64,000 nt of DNA from Tigriopus japonicus (GCA_010645155.1 JAAGOF010000288.1:319105-383104); one strand, 5' to 3'. Numbered from the stretch's first letter, positions 21,301-36,300 are shown. Notes: generated from the letters alone by a model not told the origin. Numbers and translations are program-made.

Positions 21301-24300
21301 CAAATATTTTCAATTTATTGAATGTATAGATGGATTTAAAACAAAAATATCTGCAATCTTTCCATGAATGAAAAGGTTTTAACTCTCAAAATCCCGAATA
21401 AAAGCGATATTTGCAATTGGCAAAATATTCAAGCTTCTTTCCCGTTAATTTATTGGTCTTCGATTGTTTCAGAACACTTTTTGTAGCTGCTCGCTCAAGG
21501 GAAAATATTGCCATAAAATCCTTTTTTTCTTGGTCGTTGTGGGCAGTGGAAGCTCCATTTTTCCTACATCGTTCCCGCATCCCATTTACATAACCAAAGC
21601 ACTTGGCTTTTCTATGGCATGCAAATTTATGCGCTGCTTACTGAACATTCATTTATTGGAATAACGTGGAACATGGGCTCAACTTGCCACATTCCATTCG
21701 TGACTTGTTCAAAATCGATTCCTTTCAAAGCAATGAAGAAATCATAATGAAGATCATGTTTCAGAGCATGATAATCACAAGACCCATATTACCATGTGGG
21801 ATGTGTCCTAATGGGATCGGAAACTAATAATCCTGTCCAAAGTTCAGAAAGGTTCCATTCATCCCACCAAAGTCCTTGGGGGGAAAAGGAATTTTTATGG
21901 GAAGCCATTAGGCTGGCCAAATGTTTTTTTTTTTTCGAACCAATGAATGCACCAAACATTCTTCCAGACTGAACTTTCAGCAAAAGTTCACCTTCAAATT
22001 AGTGGGAAAGACAGTTTTTTGACTTAAATCCAGACACCCATTTCCATTCTTGTGGCTTGATGGGACCCGACGAAAAAGCGTTCAAGCGAAAGAAAAACTT
22101 GAGCCAATTCCAATTTTGGGATCTGCATAGTGATTGAATAAAATCAGACGAGAACACTCATAGAGTAGTGACAATGACGTCTTGGGGTTTAGTTCAATAA
22201 AGTATACGAAAAAAATCGCGTCAAAAGTAATTCGTGTTTTGTAAATGAAAAGCAAAAAAAAGAAGCATCCCTTTATCTTCCAAACCTTTTATGGATGTTG
22301 TGATACACATTATGACGTCACAACTGTCTGTTCTATCTTACTGCGAGCTACAGATGCCTTTCTTTGTATCTTTGATTAAATATTATGGATAATGAGGGCT
22401 TAGCAAAGTTGCGAGAACAGTTAGAGCGAGCGAAAGTACAAAATTAGAAAGGAACCTTTCTGTCTGTGAGTTCAGAAAGTTATGATTATGCAGGGAGACC
22501 TTTAGGTATCCTTGGATCATGCCAGTGCAAGGATAACTTTATCCTGGCCAGTGTCAGAAGAGTAGTGTTTGAACTTTCGAATCCTTGGAGGATCGAGCTT
22601 TTCACATATATTTTAAAAGAATGAAATTTTGATATATTTGACATGGCCATAGTGTTCTTAGCAGGGTTGGTTTAATCCCGTCCAAGAAAATCCAGTCCCT
22701 GGGATCCGGGCTTTTCCGGGATTTTTGGATATATAGAAATCAAATAAATAGAAATAAGAAATATATAGAAAGCTTTCAAATTTTAGAAAATTCCGCTTTA
22801 AGTTAAAAAATCGCGCCCCGTTTTCTCGTGAAAAAATATCTTTTTGGTAAAATTGTAGAAAATTCCGTTTATCCCATTTTCCGAGACAGAAAATCTCGTC
22901 CCGGGATCCCGTAAATCTTTTGACCAACCCTGCTTCTTAGGGAACCGGGTCGTGGTTAGGTACAATTGATGTTAATGAGTCTAAGAGTCCGATAGAACTA
23001 CATCGAATATATCTACTAATTAACTGATCACTGGAGTGAGGAAAAAGTTGAAAAAAATGCAAAAGGAAGTTCAAGTGATAAATATGGCAAAAAATGGTTT
23101 TAAGCTATAAATGGCAAAAAAAAGACTTCTTTCTTCTCAATTTGCTTCATTCTCTCTACAAGACGTTGATATCTACGACCTGAAGAAAAAATGAGAGAGT
23201 TTTAGGAGTTTTCAGTACAAACTTTTTCATCCTAGCTTTACTTATCACTCGTAGGCCTCGCAAAAATATTTTCTTTTGCTGTGAAGCAGAAATTCCAGAC
23301 GTTTCAAAAAGCAACGTCAGCTGACCATCACGCTTGAAAGCCATCAGCTGACACTACTCTGTGAAACGTCTGGGATTTCTGCTACACAACAAAACAAAAT
23401 ATTTTCCGAGCCATACAGTGAGTTATCAGTCACTATTTATTATTTTTCAAAAGCTAGGACCTCCAGTTAAGAGTGGGTAGTAAAAATATAGATAAAAGCA
23501 GAATTTTTACCATGTTGGATCTAAAGATTCAAGACAAATGAACACAGTTTAAATGAGTTAGGGAAAGATTTAAAAACCAATAGGGAAAATTTAGAAAATG
23601 ATCAAATTTCGAGGAGACATAGCCTTGCATGAATTTGTGGGTCCGTTCAAAAGTGTGCCGTACCTCTAGAGAGCCTTCAAAAAGTTCATTCGAAGAAGTG
23701 AGAACTAGTAGCTCAAGTGGAAAAAGGCCGCAAACAAATTCAAAGCAGGCCATTTGGTATTCTGCTCAGTAACTCTTTGAAATGGGTACAACTAGAAACT
23801 ATTCGCCCATTCGTGATCAAACCGACCATGTTAATTCAGAAGACTTGTCTTCATTCAAACTTTTGTGGTATTCAATGTGTTCAAAAACAAGTTTCCAATG
23901 TCTAAGCTTAAGACCAACGATAATTTTTTCCTCAAGAGGTTCTCAGAATGAACGTCTAGTAGAAAGTCAAAAATGCCAATGACGTCAAAGAAAAAGGGAT
24001 GAAATGGTCCAAAAGGCACGAAACGAGATCTGATTCTTTTGGTGTTTTGATTGTCTAAAGGGCCTTCGGAAATGTATTTTTAGCGGTCGCCATCCATTTT
24101 CCGGGCGTTGCAGAGATCAAGCTCATTCGAAGAAATTCCACGGAATACACTTAGAGAAACATTGTGGGATGTACGTTGGGGATCTTTTTTCCAAAAAAAG
24201 TGTTAATTTGTTTCGGATTTAAGGCACAGTATGTCTCTGCACAATAAGGAGATGTAAAAGGATGCGATGTGAGTATCCGGTTCTAAAGATGTTTTCAGAC

Positions 24301-27300
24301 ACGGTATCGCTTTACTTAGCACATGAAATCTTAAGGAAGGCAAGAAAGTACAAATGTAATGAAATGTTTTGTCGACATTTTTTTTCCTTCGAGTGTTCAA
24401 ACAGTTCAAAATATGTTCAGCTAGGATTAAAGGACATTATTGTCAAGTGTTGTGTAGTGTTTGGAGGGGGGGGGAGGATTTTTTTGTACCGCTACAAGGA
24501 ATGGGATTCCCTGTAACGAGAGTTAATGATAAATATAGTTTATATAATTAAAGTTTATACGAAATTTGATCTACCCATGAGATATCAAAATTTGTTCAAT
24601 CCTGCCTGCTCTTCCACTTTGAAGGAATAACTTCAGAAAAATGGAAACCCAGTCAATGATATAACACACAACATTAGGACCTAATTAAAGCAAATTACTT
24701 GCCCTTTTCAGGACAAAAAAATATTTCCGTTCTGTCGAATCAGTGTATTCATTTGGAGGGCGTTGTCTTAATAACAGATTTGGAAGTGGATCCGTTCATT
24801 TTTTTGCCGATTTTCCATAATACCCCAGAGACTTGAGGAGACACGATTCATTTCAGATCTCTTCCTTTCATGTAATGTAAGTCTTTACAGTTTAGCCCTT
24901 GGATGGTTCGCTTTACTCAAATCCCTCGCTGTTTTGTACGTACATCCATTTGATCTTGTTCCTTTTTGGTTCTAATCTCAAAGTCCCTTTTTCAGACTCT
25001 CATGTAGTAGCATTCATTCCAAAAGAAAAATGTCCTCTAGTCTCAACATTATAACGAATGATGAAGTGGCATTTTCTACACCTTGACCTCTTGTAAATAA
25101 ACATTGCAATTGACCAAAACTACCTCCGTCCGTTTGGTTTGTGGTCCATGGTCAAAGGCTAAGCCTTCTTTTCCAAGGTCCTTGTTCCGGTTCCAACTTC
25201 CAAAGCCCCTTTTGAAAACACATTGGAGGCGTATCCAAGGGGGTTTGGAGGTGTTTGGATGGATGGATTTTCAAGAGCCCAAAATAGTGGTAGACCGGAA
25301 AGGCCCTACCCGAAACACAATATATTTTGCTTGAATTTAGAGAATAGAGATAAATGCTATAAATGCTTATTCCTCTGGTGATGCAAAGCGGCAAAATTAA
25401 GAAAGGACTCGAATTGTTTTGACTTTTTTTTCAAACCGCTGCCCATCACTAATCCAAAGAAATAAGAATACAAATGTGCATAGGCGTAGGAGGTGTGGTT
25501 TATTTGGGGGGGCAACACCAAATTTGCCCGAATTTCACAAACATTTGATAGCTTTGCTGATAAGTCAGAAGAACATTTTGTCCCTTCCCTTTCGCCTGCC
25601 AAATACACCCGAATGCCCGAATATCTCAACTCATTTGCCCGAATTTTAGCAGTCTCCGGAGGCCAGGGGGGGCAGTTGCCCCCCCTGGCCCCATGCCTCC
25701 TACGCCTATGCAAATGTGGGCTTTCAAAATATCACCGGTGACAACTAGTGCCTTGTTGATAGTCAGGACCAAAGTTTTATTGTCGACACTTCTTGGCCAA
25801 TGTTTCACAGACGCTTCATGATATGGGTGAAATTGACTTTGCGTTAACTATTTGAGGGCAAGTATCATAACAAAGCGAAAAACTATACGAACAGCTCGCA
25901 AAAACTTACGGTTCGTGTTCCTTGCTCTCAAAAAACTCATTTCATCAAGCTCTTTTTGTTCTACGATTGAGATATTGATGTGTTTCGAGTAGGATTTTTG
26001 GCAGAGTTTTGCCATTTTGGTTTTTAGGGTCAAAAATCTGACCACAACTAAACTGTTCAGTACGCAATGGACCTTACCTGCCATAAAATATGGCAGCACT
26101 GCCAACTCGCAATCCCTTTTTATAACTATCGATGAAACTCGAAATCGAACTAGTTCGAGTGTTGCCAAATTGGTCTCTGTGTAGGTCTTTTTAAAAGTTC
26201 AACACAACCTGCCCCTAACAACGATAAATGTCAGAGTCAAAACTGGCAGCCCTCCTGGTTCAAAACACATCACTAGATTGAAACGAGGTCAAGTAACAAC
26301 CATAGATCGTTTATTAAACACTAGATAGTGTCCAAGCTTTAGTCAGGCAGATTTGGCAAAGCGGGCGGAATGCGTTGAATTTGTGAGGAAAATGTCGCCC
26401 TCACAACTATTGAGAGGACAGTTAGTATGACCAAACATGTGAATCAAGGCCAACTTTTAAAAACTCGTTCTTGAAGCAACAAGCTAGTTTTTGTCCATAT
26501 ATGTATTGGATTAACCCTACATAACGCAAAAGCTTAAATTTGTGTTCTTCCTATCAGTGACTTATTCAATGTTTTGGCAAAAAAGTTCAAAGTTGTAGTA
26601 TTCAACAATGATGTGTTTTGAGTAGGATTTTTGGCAGAGTTTTGCCATTTTGGTTTTTAGGGTCAAAAATCTGACCACAACTAAACTTTTCAACAGGCAA
26701 TAGACCTTATCTACCATAAAATATGGCAGCACTACCAACTCGAAATCCATTTCTATAACTATCGATGGAACTCGAAATCGAACTAGTTCGAGTGCTACCA
26801 AATTGGTCCCAGTTTAGGTCTTTTCAAAAAGTTCAATACAACCTGCCCTTATTAACAGTGATATACTTCGGAGTCAAAACTGGCAGCACTCCTGGTTCGA
26901 AACACATCCCTAGTATTCAAATCCAAGGCATGGTCACCTAGTGACGTCTTGGTACTTTCAAGAAAGTGACCACTATCAATGACAAAAATGACCCAAACAC
27001 ATTACTCAATTCCAACTTTGATTCCTCAATCGCATGGTTGACATTTTCCTGGTCACACATTTCAAATGTTCCTGCACTTTTGTCCGCTCAAGAGTTGGTG
27101 ACGGGCGACACATTTTTACCATTAAACTCCCAGTAGTATTTAATAGATTTCAATAGCAACAACTCATTCATGTGTGGTCAGCTTGCCTAAATCAAAACAA
27201 GAAATACTGTTCACAGCTTACAGCTGCTTACCAAAAAAATGTTGATAATAGGTCAGATGTTTTGTGTATTCCAAGGTGTGCTAGCAAAGTTGACTTCGAG

Positions 27301-30300
27301 GCAACTTCAAGGCAGTTTCAGCCGTTTTGTTGATAGCATAAGCTTTCTTGAATCAGAAGTACACCAAGCAACTCATGAAAAAGAGAAGTGCACCTCCGGT
27401 GCCAAGGTGCAACAAGTAGATACGTCAACAATTTTCCAACGCTCATATGTTTAGCATGCACAAACATGTGCTAGTTCCATTGACTTCAAGTAAACTTCTA
27501 GCAAGCTGGGTCGCTATTTGGGCTTAGCATCAGGTTTAATTGATGAGAAGTTCTCCGAGAAGCACGCCTAGAGAGGAGCATTCCAACGTTGTGGAAGTAC
27601 TCCCATTTGAATACTTCAACGCTGATCAATCGAACTGCAAGCGAACTTCCTTCCAGTGTTTCCTTAAATTAGCTGCCAAAATTTGCATGCTCCTGTGAGA
27701 TCAATCAATGTTTTGAGTTGAATGGAGTAATATGAAATAAAGAAGGAGAAATGTGGAAGAGCTGAAGTGTTTCGAGAGGATGAATTTACGATCATAGATG
27801 TAGAGGCACTTTTAGGTTGGAATGAGAGACTTACTTTTCAAAATGGCAGCTGTCTCAACAAAACCAGCCAATTGAACTACGAAGTGTACTAACAAGTACA
27901 CTTTCTAGAGTTGCCATCAAAACATATGCTCACACCATTTACTTGAACTGGACGATTCATATTGCGTTTGGCACGATTTGTCAAAATTGCACCCAACAAA
28001 CTATCAGAGTGCCACAAGTTCAAATTAAATTAGTATATGAAATCACTGAATGCGATTTGGTTGGGTTGCAGAAATCTTCAAAGGAGTTGTGTTTATAAAG
28101 TTAATGAAAAGTTTACTCTCAAGTAGACTTTGGAGCATACCTTCAAGTAAACTAGCAAGCATTCCAAGACCAATACAACCAAAACATATGACCTAGTGTC
28201 CGATTCAGATTCAGAAGATTTTTGTAGGGGTTAGCACATGGGAATACAAAACCGGATATAGAAAGACTTGCACGAACATGCAGACAGGAAACGCATACCG
28301 ACGGAAGAATACAGGGACAAAACGCAACCTTGAATTAGGGATCAAAATGACGCATGAATTATAAGACAATATTATGGTAGCTGTTTTGCGTTTGCCAAAT
28401 CCTGTTTGTGATACAAGGCGAGTACTTATAGAAGGGGCTCATTTGAAAAGAAATCCTTTCCAGATTGATTTTTTTAAAATTAGATTTCAGGAAAAACTCA
28501 ACATTTTGTATTGTTCCCCTCATTGTTGAAGGTTTCATAAAACGGTTCATTGCTGTTGAAGTACACTTAAAGACCCTATGAACCATGGAAAACCCGCATT
28601 TGAAGTTAAGAATCGATGGCTCTTGAATTGAAGAGCACGCATCAAGCGTTTCCATTGGCATTCTTGATTTTCTTCAGGGCAGTCTCAGTAAGCGAGATTG
28701 ATTCTTTTGGCAAATGGATGTTAATAGTAAATTGTGAGGCCACAAAGAGGAAAAGAACATCTGTCAAGATTTCCCAGCCCATAAATCTTGATGTGCTTGT
28801 GGTTTTGCAACATTGAAAACTTTTTTCAACCCAAATACGACGCTTCAGCAACAGTCAACATCCTTGACATGGCGAAATAGATTTTACTTTTAACAAAACT
28901 TCTTATCTCGTCAACTTCAATGAACTTTTACTTCATATACCATGCGAAAGAGAAAAGTAATGAAGAATTTATCGAATTTTACGAGGTATTTGTTGGTATT
29001 TAAAGGGGAATGACCTTTCATCTGCCCAAAAATAATTATAAGGGCCCGGAAAAAATATTGTTTTTTGTTGTGGAGCAGAAATCCCAGACGTTTCTCAGCA
29101 CAGTGTCAGCTGATGGCTGACAAGCGTGATCGTCACCTAATTGTACTCTTTGAAACTTCTGGAATTTCCGCTCCATAACAAAAAATATATTTTACCGGGC
29201 TTCATAATGAATCATTATGAAGAACCAAAAGCAAATATTGGGCAAAATTTTGACCTGAAAGCAAAACAAGTAGACTCTTCTTTTTGTATTTGTTTTCTCA
29301 ATCTTGAAACGTTTTGAGAGCAAGAATAGTCATTAGATTTCTCTTATTTATCTAAATTTCTTGGATTTCTTGACGAAGAAGTAATTTGAGTTTGTTGAGC
29401 TTTAACTTAAACCTTTCTTGAACCAAAACATAACCCTCCCGAACTTTCAAATAAAACTCTTTGAAAGATGAGTGATTATATGGTCACTCTAATACTTCAA
29501 AAGTTTGACCATGTTTGTGAAAGTTGATTCGTTTACCAAGAAAAACCCTTTCTAGTTTGGTTCTTTTTGTGTCCGTACTATCATGGCTTCTGGTGTCCGG
29601 CTACCCTTTGTTGTTCAAATTAAAATGAACAGTGAGAAAAGGCCCTTCACGAGTTGTGACTTCTAATGCATTTCGGCCTTTTTCCGGCCTTCGTCTTACC
29701 CGGCAATGCTCTGGAATTCCTCTTTGAATGCCTCGTTGAACCATCCGTAGAGGATGGGATTCGAGAAAGCAGAAGACATGCCAATCAAATGACAAAGAGC
29801 GAAACAGATGCGACTCAACTCCTCGGTCTAAAAGAGAAACAGAATTGGGGATGGACAACTTCGTCATAATGAGCTTATTTGCTTTAGAGATCGACCAATT
29901 TTTGGGGGGAGGGGGCTTTACAAAATATCTGATTTTTTTTTTTGTTTTTGAATTCGTTATTTCATCTATATTTGACCATTTCCGATAGAATTTAGATATC
30001 AATGATGAACGTACATGGGTTAATAAGATATATGAGAGCCCTTTCGGTCCATCACTAATTTACTTCCAGAAATATTAGACTCTATGTATAAGATGGTCCA
30101 AGAAAGAGCCTGACTTAATAAGTGGCGTGAATAAATGGACTCATTTTTCAAATATTATTTCCGGATGTTAATCTCTTAATATAAGGACAGAACTTAGTAA
30201 ACAAAATAAGTTAATCACGAGTGATCTTATGGTTAATCGTTACACATACAGGGTCGGCGGCCCAAGTGTGGGCCCTTTAGGACCATCATAAGTTTTGTAG

Positions 30301-33300
30301 TTTTTGATAGATTTTTTCAAATTTTCAGTCAAAGAATCCCAACTTATTAAGGAATAGAAGTTGTGTTATACATATTCCTGTTGAAGCCCTTGGGCATGGA
30401 TGAGATCATGATATCCTTGAAGTAATTTGGGAAAGTTGGCACAGTGCCTTGCATTTGTCCCTCAAGGAGAGAAAGGCAGAATTTTGGGTTGAGATGGACT
30501 CTTTGGTATCCCAGCATGTCTCACTTTTGAGGATTTACCAAGCAAGCAAATCCATGAGCCTCAATTATGTACCAAATATGTACTAAAAATGCCAAAATCT
30601 ACACTTGGACCGCCGACCTTGTAAAGAAAAACTCTAGTGCAAGAAAAAATTATTTTACTCTTTTTCTGCTTTCTCTCCTCCATTTGTTTTTTAGAGTGGC
30701 TTTTCTAAAAAATGAGATTTATTTGAGATCATCTATCTTAACGTTTGTCAAGTTCAGAATGTTAGAACTTGGTAAGCCGTCCTAAATTATGGGTTATAAC
30801 TATCTATCAGAGAGATTAAAAGTTTTCGCCAACTAGACAAAGGATAATCCCTTTAATCCGGGTATTATGAAAAATCATTTCACCCTAGTTTCTTGAACCC
30901 TTGAGAGTAGTCTCTATTAAATATCCACTTCAGAGTTCTTAATAAGAATCCTTCAAATTCTAAATACAAAAGTTTAAACGTACACTGAACTCGATGTGAA
31001 AGTTGTCACTGAAGAAAGGTCGATGGTAGAGACTCTAAATTGATCAGAGAAACTCAGGATTGAGAGAGATGGTTTGAAATGTTTTCATGCTTCCACCTTT
31101 TTTTTTGGAGTGTTGGTGCTAGGGTTGGAGGGTTGAGCCTCGTCCGTAAATCGAAGCCAAGCCATCACATCATCCATTTTTTCCGATAGGCATTCTCATG
31201 TCAGGTATCAGCTTGGTTCTCCATCTGTGGGTGTGAATTGGCGTCTAAAAGTTTCCTTGAGAAAGGTCGGGGAGGAGAATCGAACCTGGGACCTTTCTCA
31301 CTATAGGAACCTGCGCTAACCACGACACCACGTCTCCTCCCTAGAGTCTCTACTCCTCCCTAACCTTACACCTTTAAACTTCAGAACAGTATGAAAACAT
31401 GCAATGAGAGACTATTATTTTTGATCAAACTTATTTGCACTTGCAATTAATTTTGTTAGCTAAATTCATATTTTTTTCAATCCAAAATATAACGAGTTTG
31501 TGATTTTGGAAAAGCTGGCATCCTGGCGTGTCTCTGAAATTATCTAGAGTCCCTAGTTTTAAGCCAACATCGGATGAAGGTAAATCAGATCATTCAACTT
31601 CAAACGTTAACCAAAATATTATATTAAGCGTTATCAAGTAATTTTTAAACACTCTAAGAGGAAGAACTTTGCTTATATTTATTCATTGAGACTCAGTTTG
31701 AACCCAGATTTTTTTTCATTCAGGGATTTCAAACAAATGAGCTAGATTCTTCTTCCAAATTCCAAACGTCTCCAACACTGGCATCAATTACGAAGGTCAC
31801 TCTACCGGTTAACAAATTGGAAAGTGAATCAAATTTAACCCAATCTTGAGAGTACTTGTAAGTGGCGATCTGATTTCGCAACAAACTTCATTGCAAATCT
31901 CCTTGGAAGTGAAGTGGCTAAGTACAATTAGGGTCAAGGAATCCCCAACTTTTCAAATGGATTCAATAAAACGGCACCCTGTTTGAGATTTCTACAACTT
32001 TGCGGTTTTGTGACGTCAGCACAGTCTATCAACGAGTCAGCTCGTAATCTATACACCAACAACCTAACTCAGCAAAGTTCCCTTGGATTTTGTTTTCAAA
32101 TTCAATTTGATTTCTTGAACCAATACGTGATCCTTGTTTTTCTAATAAAGAGAAACTTGGACTCCTGGTGTTGACTTTTGGAACTAAACTAGTTTATTAG
32201 AGATGAAGGCCTGGCAAACAACTCTAAAACCTGTGGGGATACCAAGGACTCGGTAATCGAAATTGATGCCAAAATTATCTTATACCTCCCCAAGATCAAA
32301 GTGAACCACCTGGGAACCATATATGATGAACATTCTTGGCTCTGCGCAGTAGATAAAAGTTAACGAGTTTGCAACAGAATGCCAATGAAGCAGGTCTTAT
32401 AACATGGACGAATGGTTGCTGCCTTTTTGAAAATGAGGCTGGTAAAAATGAATGAAAGCTCCTTGGTTCCAACTCCCAAAGGACAACATGAATGGACCAT
32501 ATAGCAGATTTGAGACTTCTTAGACCTCTGAATGTGGAAATAGAAGTGACGCCAATATTTGGCGTGTTCTAACTTGGTCATTCAACATCAATCTGTCTTA
32601 TGTTAAGGTTTCATATCATTAGAATTCATGTGCAGAAATTGATCCTGTTATTAAGAAACCAGGAATAAGGTTTAAATGTAAATGTTTCATGTATGACATA
32701 TCTCACTCAGAGTATGTCATGTTTCTTGCAGATAAAAAAGGATCTACCAAGTCAGGAGAAGGACTCAATTAAGAGGGGAAAATGCTGTCTTTGAGAAAAA
32801 GAGATTATCCTTGAGCAATGAGCAATAGAGTAAAAGCACAAGAATCCCCGTCACAAAGCTCACATGATTGTGTGTGAATGTGTAAAAAGTCCATTTGCAA
32901 AACAAGCATTTAAAAGATGATCATTGAGCTCTTACTCTAAAACGATGTCAATTAAAGCCAGAAAAATCTCTTTCCAATTAACTTTTGACCAATCCAACAA
33001 TTGCAAATAAATATATAGATTTAGAAAAATATGTTTACTCTATGTTTCAAATTTTCCCTGTTCAGTCATTTAAATCTTGTACTTTAATCCCTTGAAACAT
33101 AGATGTCGCTAGTATGTTGTAGTTCATATCTCCATAGTTATCCTTCCCTCTTACTAAAAGGACAATGCTCTAGAGTCGGATGTTCTGTGATGGATGATCT
33201 CAGCTTAGCACTTCCCTCGACAACTTTTCTCGTGTTGGACCCAATCCTCTCGGAAAAGATCATTAGTAAATTCAACACGTCCCCAATTTTCAACCTTATC

Positions 33301-36300
33301 TTAATTAGCCCAACCAAATCCAAGTGTCTCATGCATGTCCCTCTCTCTCTCTCTAAATGAACTTACCTGGAAGATGTTATGAATGTCAAGGATGATGTTG
33401 AGCATATTGAGTGGGAACCAAGACAGGGCAAAGACAATCACAATGGACACCAGCAACGAATGGGTACGGGCCTGCTTCTTAATTTTCTCCTGTAATCGAG
33501 TGTTCTGGATCCGGGTCATCTCATCCATTTGCTCCGTAGGAGACCCGAGCCCATTGCTCTGGCCAGAAGGACCTTTGAGTGAGCCTCGCTTGATACCCAT
33601 CATGCTGAGCCTCACTTTCGAGGACGACGAGCCCTTCTCATTCTCATTAGAGACCGGCTGTGACGAAGCAGGCACCACCAAGAGTGTCTCGTTCTCACCG
33701 AGGCCGACTTCAGTAACGGGACCTGCGGTACTGGCGTTCAAGACGTTGAACGAGGTCTTGCGGTGTCGGGTGCTTTGTTGAACTCCCTTTTGCCACGAGG
33801 GAAGCTTTTGAAGCTTCTTCTTAATGGAACTGTGGGCGAAACTGATCAATGTCAACGGGAGGATGAATTGGACGACTGAAAACAAACAGATAGAGAGCCA
33901 GATGGATTAGAATTGCCTTGAAAGGATTGCTAGTAGAGGACGTTGGCCAGGACCGATTCCGTTCCATGCTTCTTAAGTAAACTTTCAATGGAGACTTTAA
34001 GGCCATATGTTGGGGATGCATGCTAAACGCTTAGTCCATTAATTGTCCTTTAAACCTTTTTGGGTCTTTTAAAACTTTCAGGCCTCTAAAATGATTTTAA
34101 ATGAATGCTACCTTCTACGTACATAATTGATGTTAAACCAAAACTTTAGCTAAATAATACCCTAACAGGTTTAAAATTTGTATCAAAACATATGAGCTAA
34201 ATTTGATCGCTGAACGGTGAATCTTTTTTTTGTATTTCATGGACCTCTAAATTTCTTATAATAATTATTATTCAAGTATATTGCAACTCTTGATCATGTC
34301 ATGGCATATACAAAAGGGTATATGCGTTAGTATATTTGAATGGAAAAAAGACAAATCAAATGGTAATAAGGTTAAAAATAGTTGCGTAAAATCGTGATAT
34401 CACAATGTGTTGACTTAAGATGTTTTTGGACTTTTAAATAAATTATAAAGGGACGTAAAGCGTGACAATTTCAAGGTGACAATAACTTAAGATTGATCAA
34501 TAAAGAATTAAAAATTTCAATTTTTTGTAAAATTGAGCCAAATTGAGGATCTGCTTCCTTTTATGATGTATAAATGTCACTCAATGTTATGATCCAAAGA
34601 GTAAATATGCGCAAAAATGACGGCATTATAGGTTTTAGACTCATTTAAAGATTGTCAAATTATTACGGAATATTTGTTCATGAATATTAAAACACTTAAG
34701 TAAGGGTCGCAAATCGAAAAGCATTGGATTAAACAGGTTGGTCAAAAAGACCGATTGTGTTCACGATTTTGGCAAACCATGATTTTTTTCTCGATATTGA
34801 ATAGAAAAGAAGCAAGAATTTTTGAAACTTTCAACAGTTAACCATTTTTTTCATTTATCCTCTAAATGGCGTGTTACTGTGAAGATTAAGAACCTTGCTG
34901 AAGCCCACTAAAGATCCTGTTTTTTGACTTGTTTGGCAAAGGGCTTATTCTCCTCGAACTTCGTCTTTGCGACTATATCAACATTTCCTGGTGTCAAGCT
35001 CCGTGATTGATAAGAAAGATATCGATATCTACGCCTTTGGAAAGGTCATTTCTTGGCTTTTGAATGAAGTCTTTTTGTTTTGTTTGAAAGTGCCCGATTT
35101 GGTCCTTTTTAGAAGATAAGAAATGATTTCCCATAATTTTAGAGCTAACAGCCTCATCCACAAATCATATTAGTAATGCTCAAATGATCTTTCATTTTGA
35201 GATCTTCAGTACATTACTACTGTTTTTAATACCAAAATAGTTTTGTTCTTGCATTCATTTTGCGATGTGCGAAATCCTATTCCGTTTAGCGAAGGGATTT
35301 ATTTAGGACCTTTGCTCAATAACAACGTGGGTGTTTACATCAGAGGTCTGATAAACCCGTTTTTATGTGGCACTATATTCCAAATTTGGAACGTACAAAG
35401 GATATTGTTTTTCATTGAATCATCACATTGCCAAATACGACGATATTTTCTGTGCCAAAATTCTTCGAATTAGAAAGGAATGTGTGAAAAGATTGCTCCA
35501 CGTATTTCGTGCTAGATTTTGTTACTTAATCGCTCAAAGTGGAGCTTATCATTTATATTCATTCATAGACATGGAAATCCTTTTATTGCATCTCTTTCTA
35601 AGAACAATTGGGAAAACAATATTCCCTAGAAACCGAAAGGATATGCCATTTCCAATTGCAAAAAGGACAAAGAAAAGTGAGAAACCAGATCGAACCGAAT
35701 TTTATGCGGGATTCGTTGAAAATGTTTGCGATGTAAAGTATGCATTGTTTTCTCCAGGCCAATTATGAAATATGAAAACATTGGTCTGCTTACAAGAAAA
35801 GGTACCAAAGCAAACATATGCAGTTGTGTAAATAAATCAAAGCCAGTTTGTAATAACTGTGATCAGTCAATGGTTAATGTGTACTTAATATTTTAGTGGG
35901 GTTACTGAAAAATCGCTTTCATTTGTATCATTACCGGTATTAAACGCAGAAATTCATATTTTCATATTTTTTGCAAAATAAGAAATGGAATAGTGCACTG
36001 CAATAAAAGAGTACAGTCACAACTACGCCATCTAGTTTTTTTAGTAAGCAGGAGTCTGCTGATTCTATGAGATAAATGGATTTTTAGAAACAAACGATTG
36101 TACGTATATCAGTTTTGGAGAGCTTCAAATATTGATTTCTCACTGTATATGAACCTGCTATGGTTTTTGTTGATGTAATATATGCATTCTTTTATAGAAT
36201 AGCATGAAGATTGACTGGAATTTCAGTTCCGATTCATTTTTATATCTGAACTTTTGCGCCGTTCTGTTTGTCCAAACTAATCTATAATTGTCTGCGAATT

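Larger units (their letters stand above)
12337..29699 (-). other. receptor intron 6 (17.4 kb)
   Basis: This is the largest intron, full of mobile DNA: hAT-like elements (15110, 22662, 25479), a mariner-like relic (19870-20765), a LINE 3' end (24455-24600), duplicated segments (25976, 26608), the second copy of the 948-bp TA-flanked element (27251) and two hairpin elements (23254, 29041). Other stretches (12340-15100, 15460-19860, 20770-22650) show only AT-rich sequence and chance frames, the longest 157 codons at 18343-17870. Confidence 0.65.
29828..33366 (-). other. receptor intron 5 (3.5 kb)
   Basis: It holds a hAT-like element (30249-30621) and a tRNA-derived SINE (31108-31345). The remainder is AT-rich with no convincing exon. 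Confidence 0.75.

Noticed and set aside
33383..33781. Plus-strand 132-codon frame
   Set aside because: Antisense to receptor exon 5, whose transmembrane and loop content is unmistakable.
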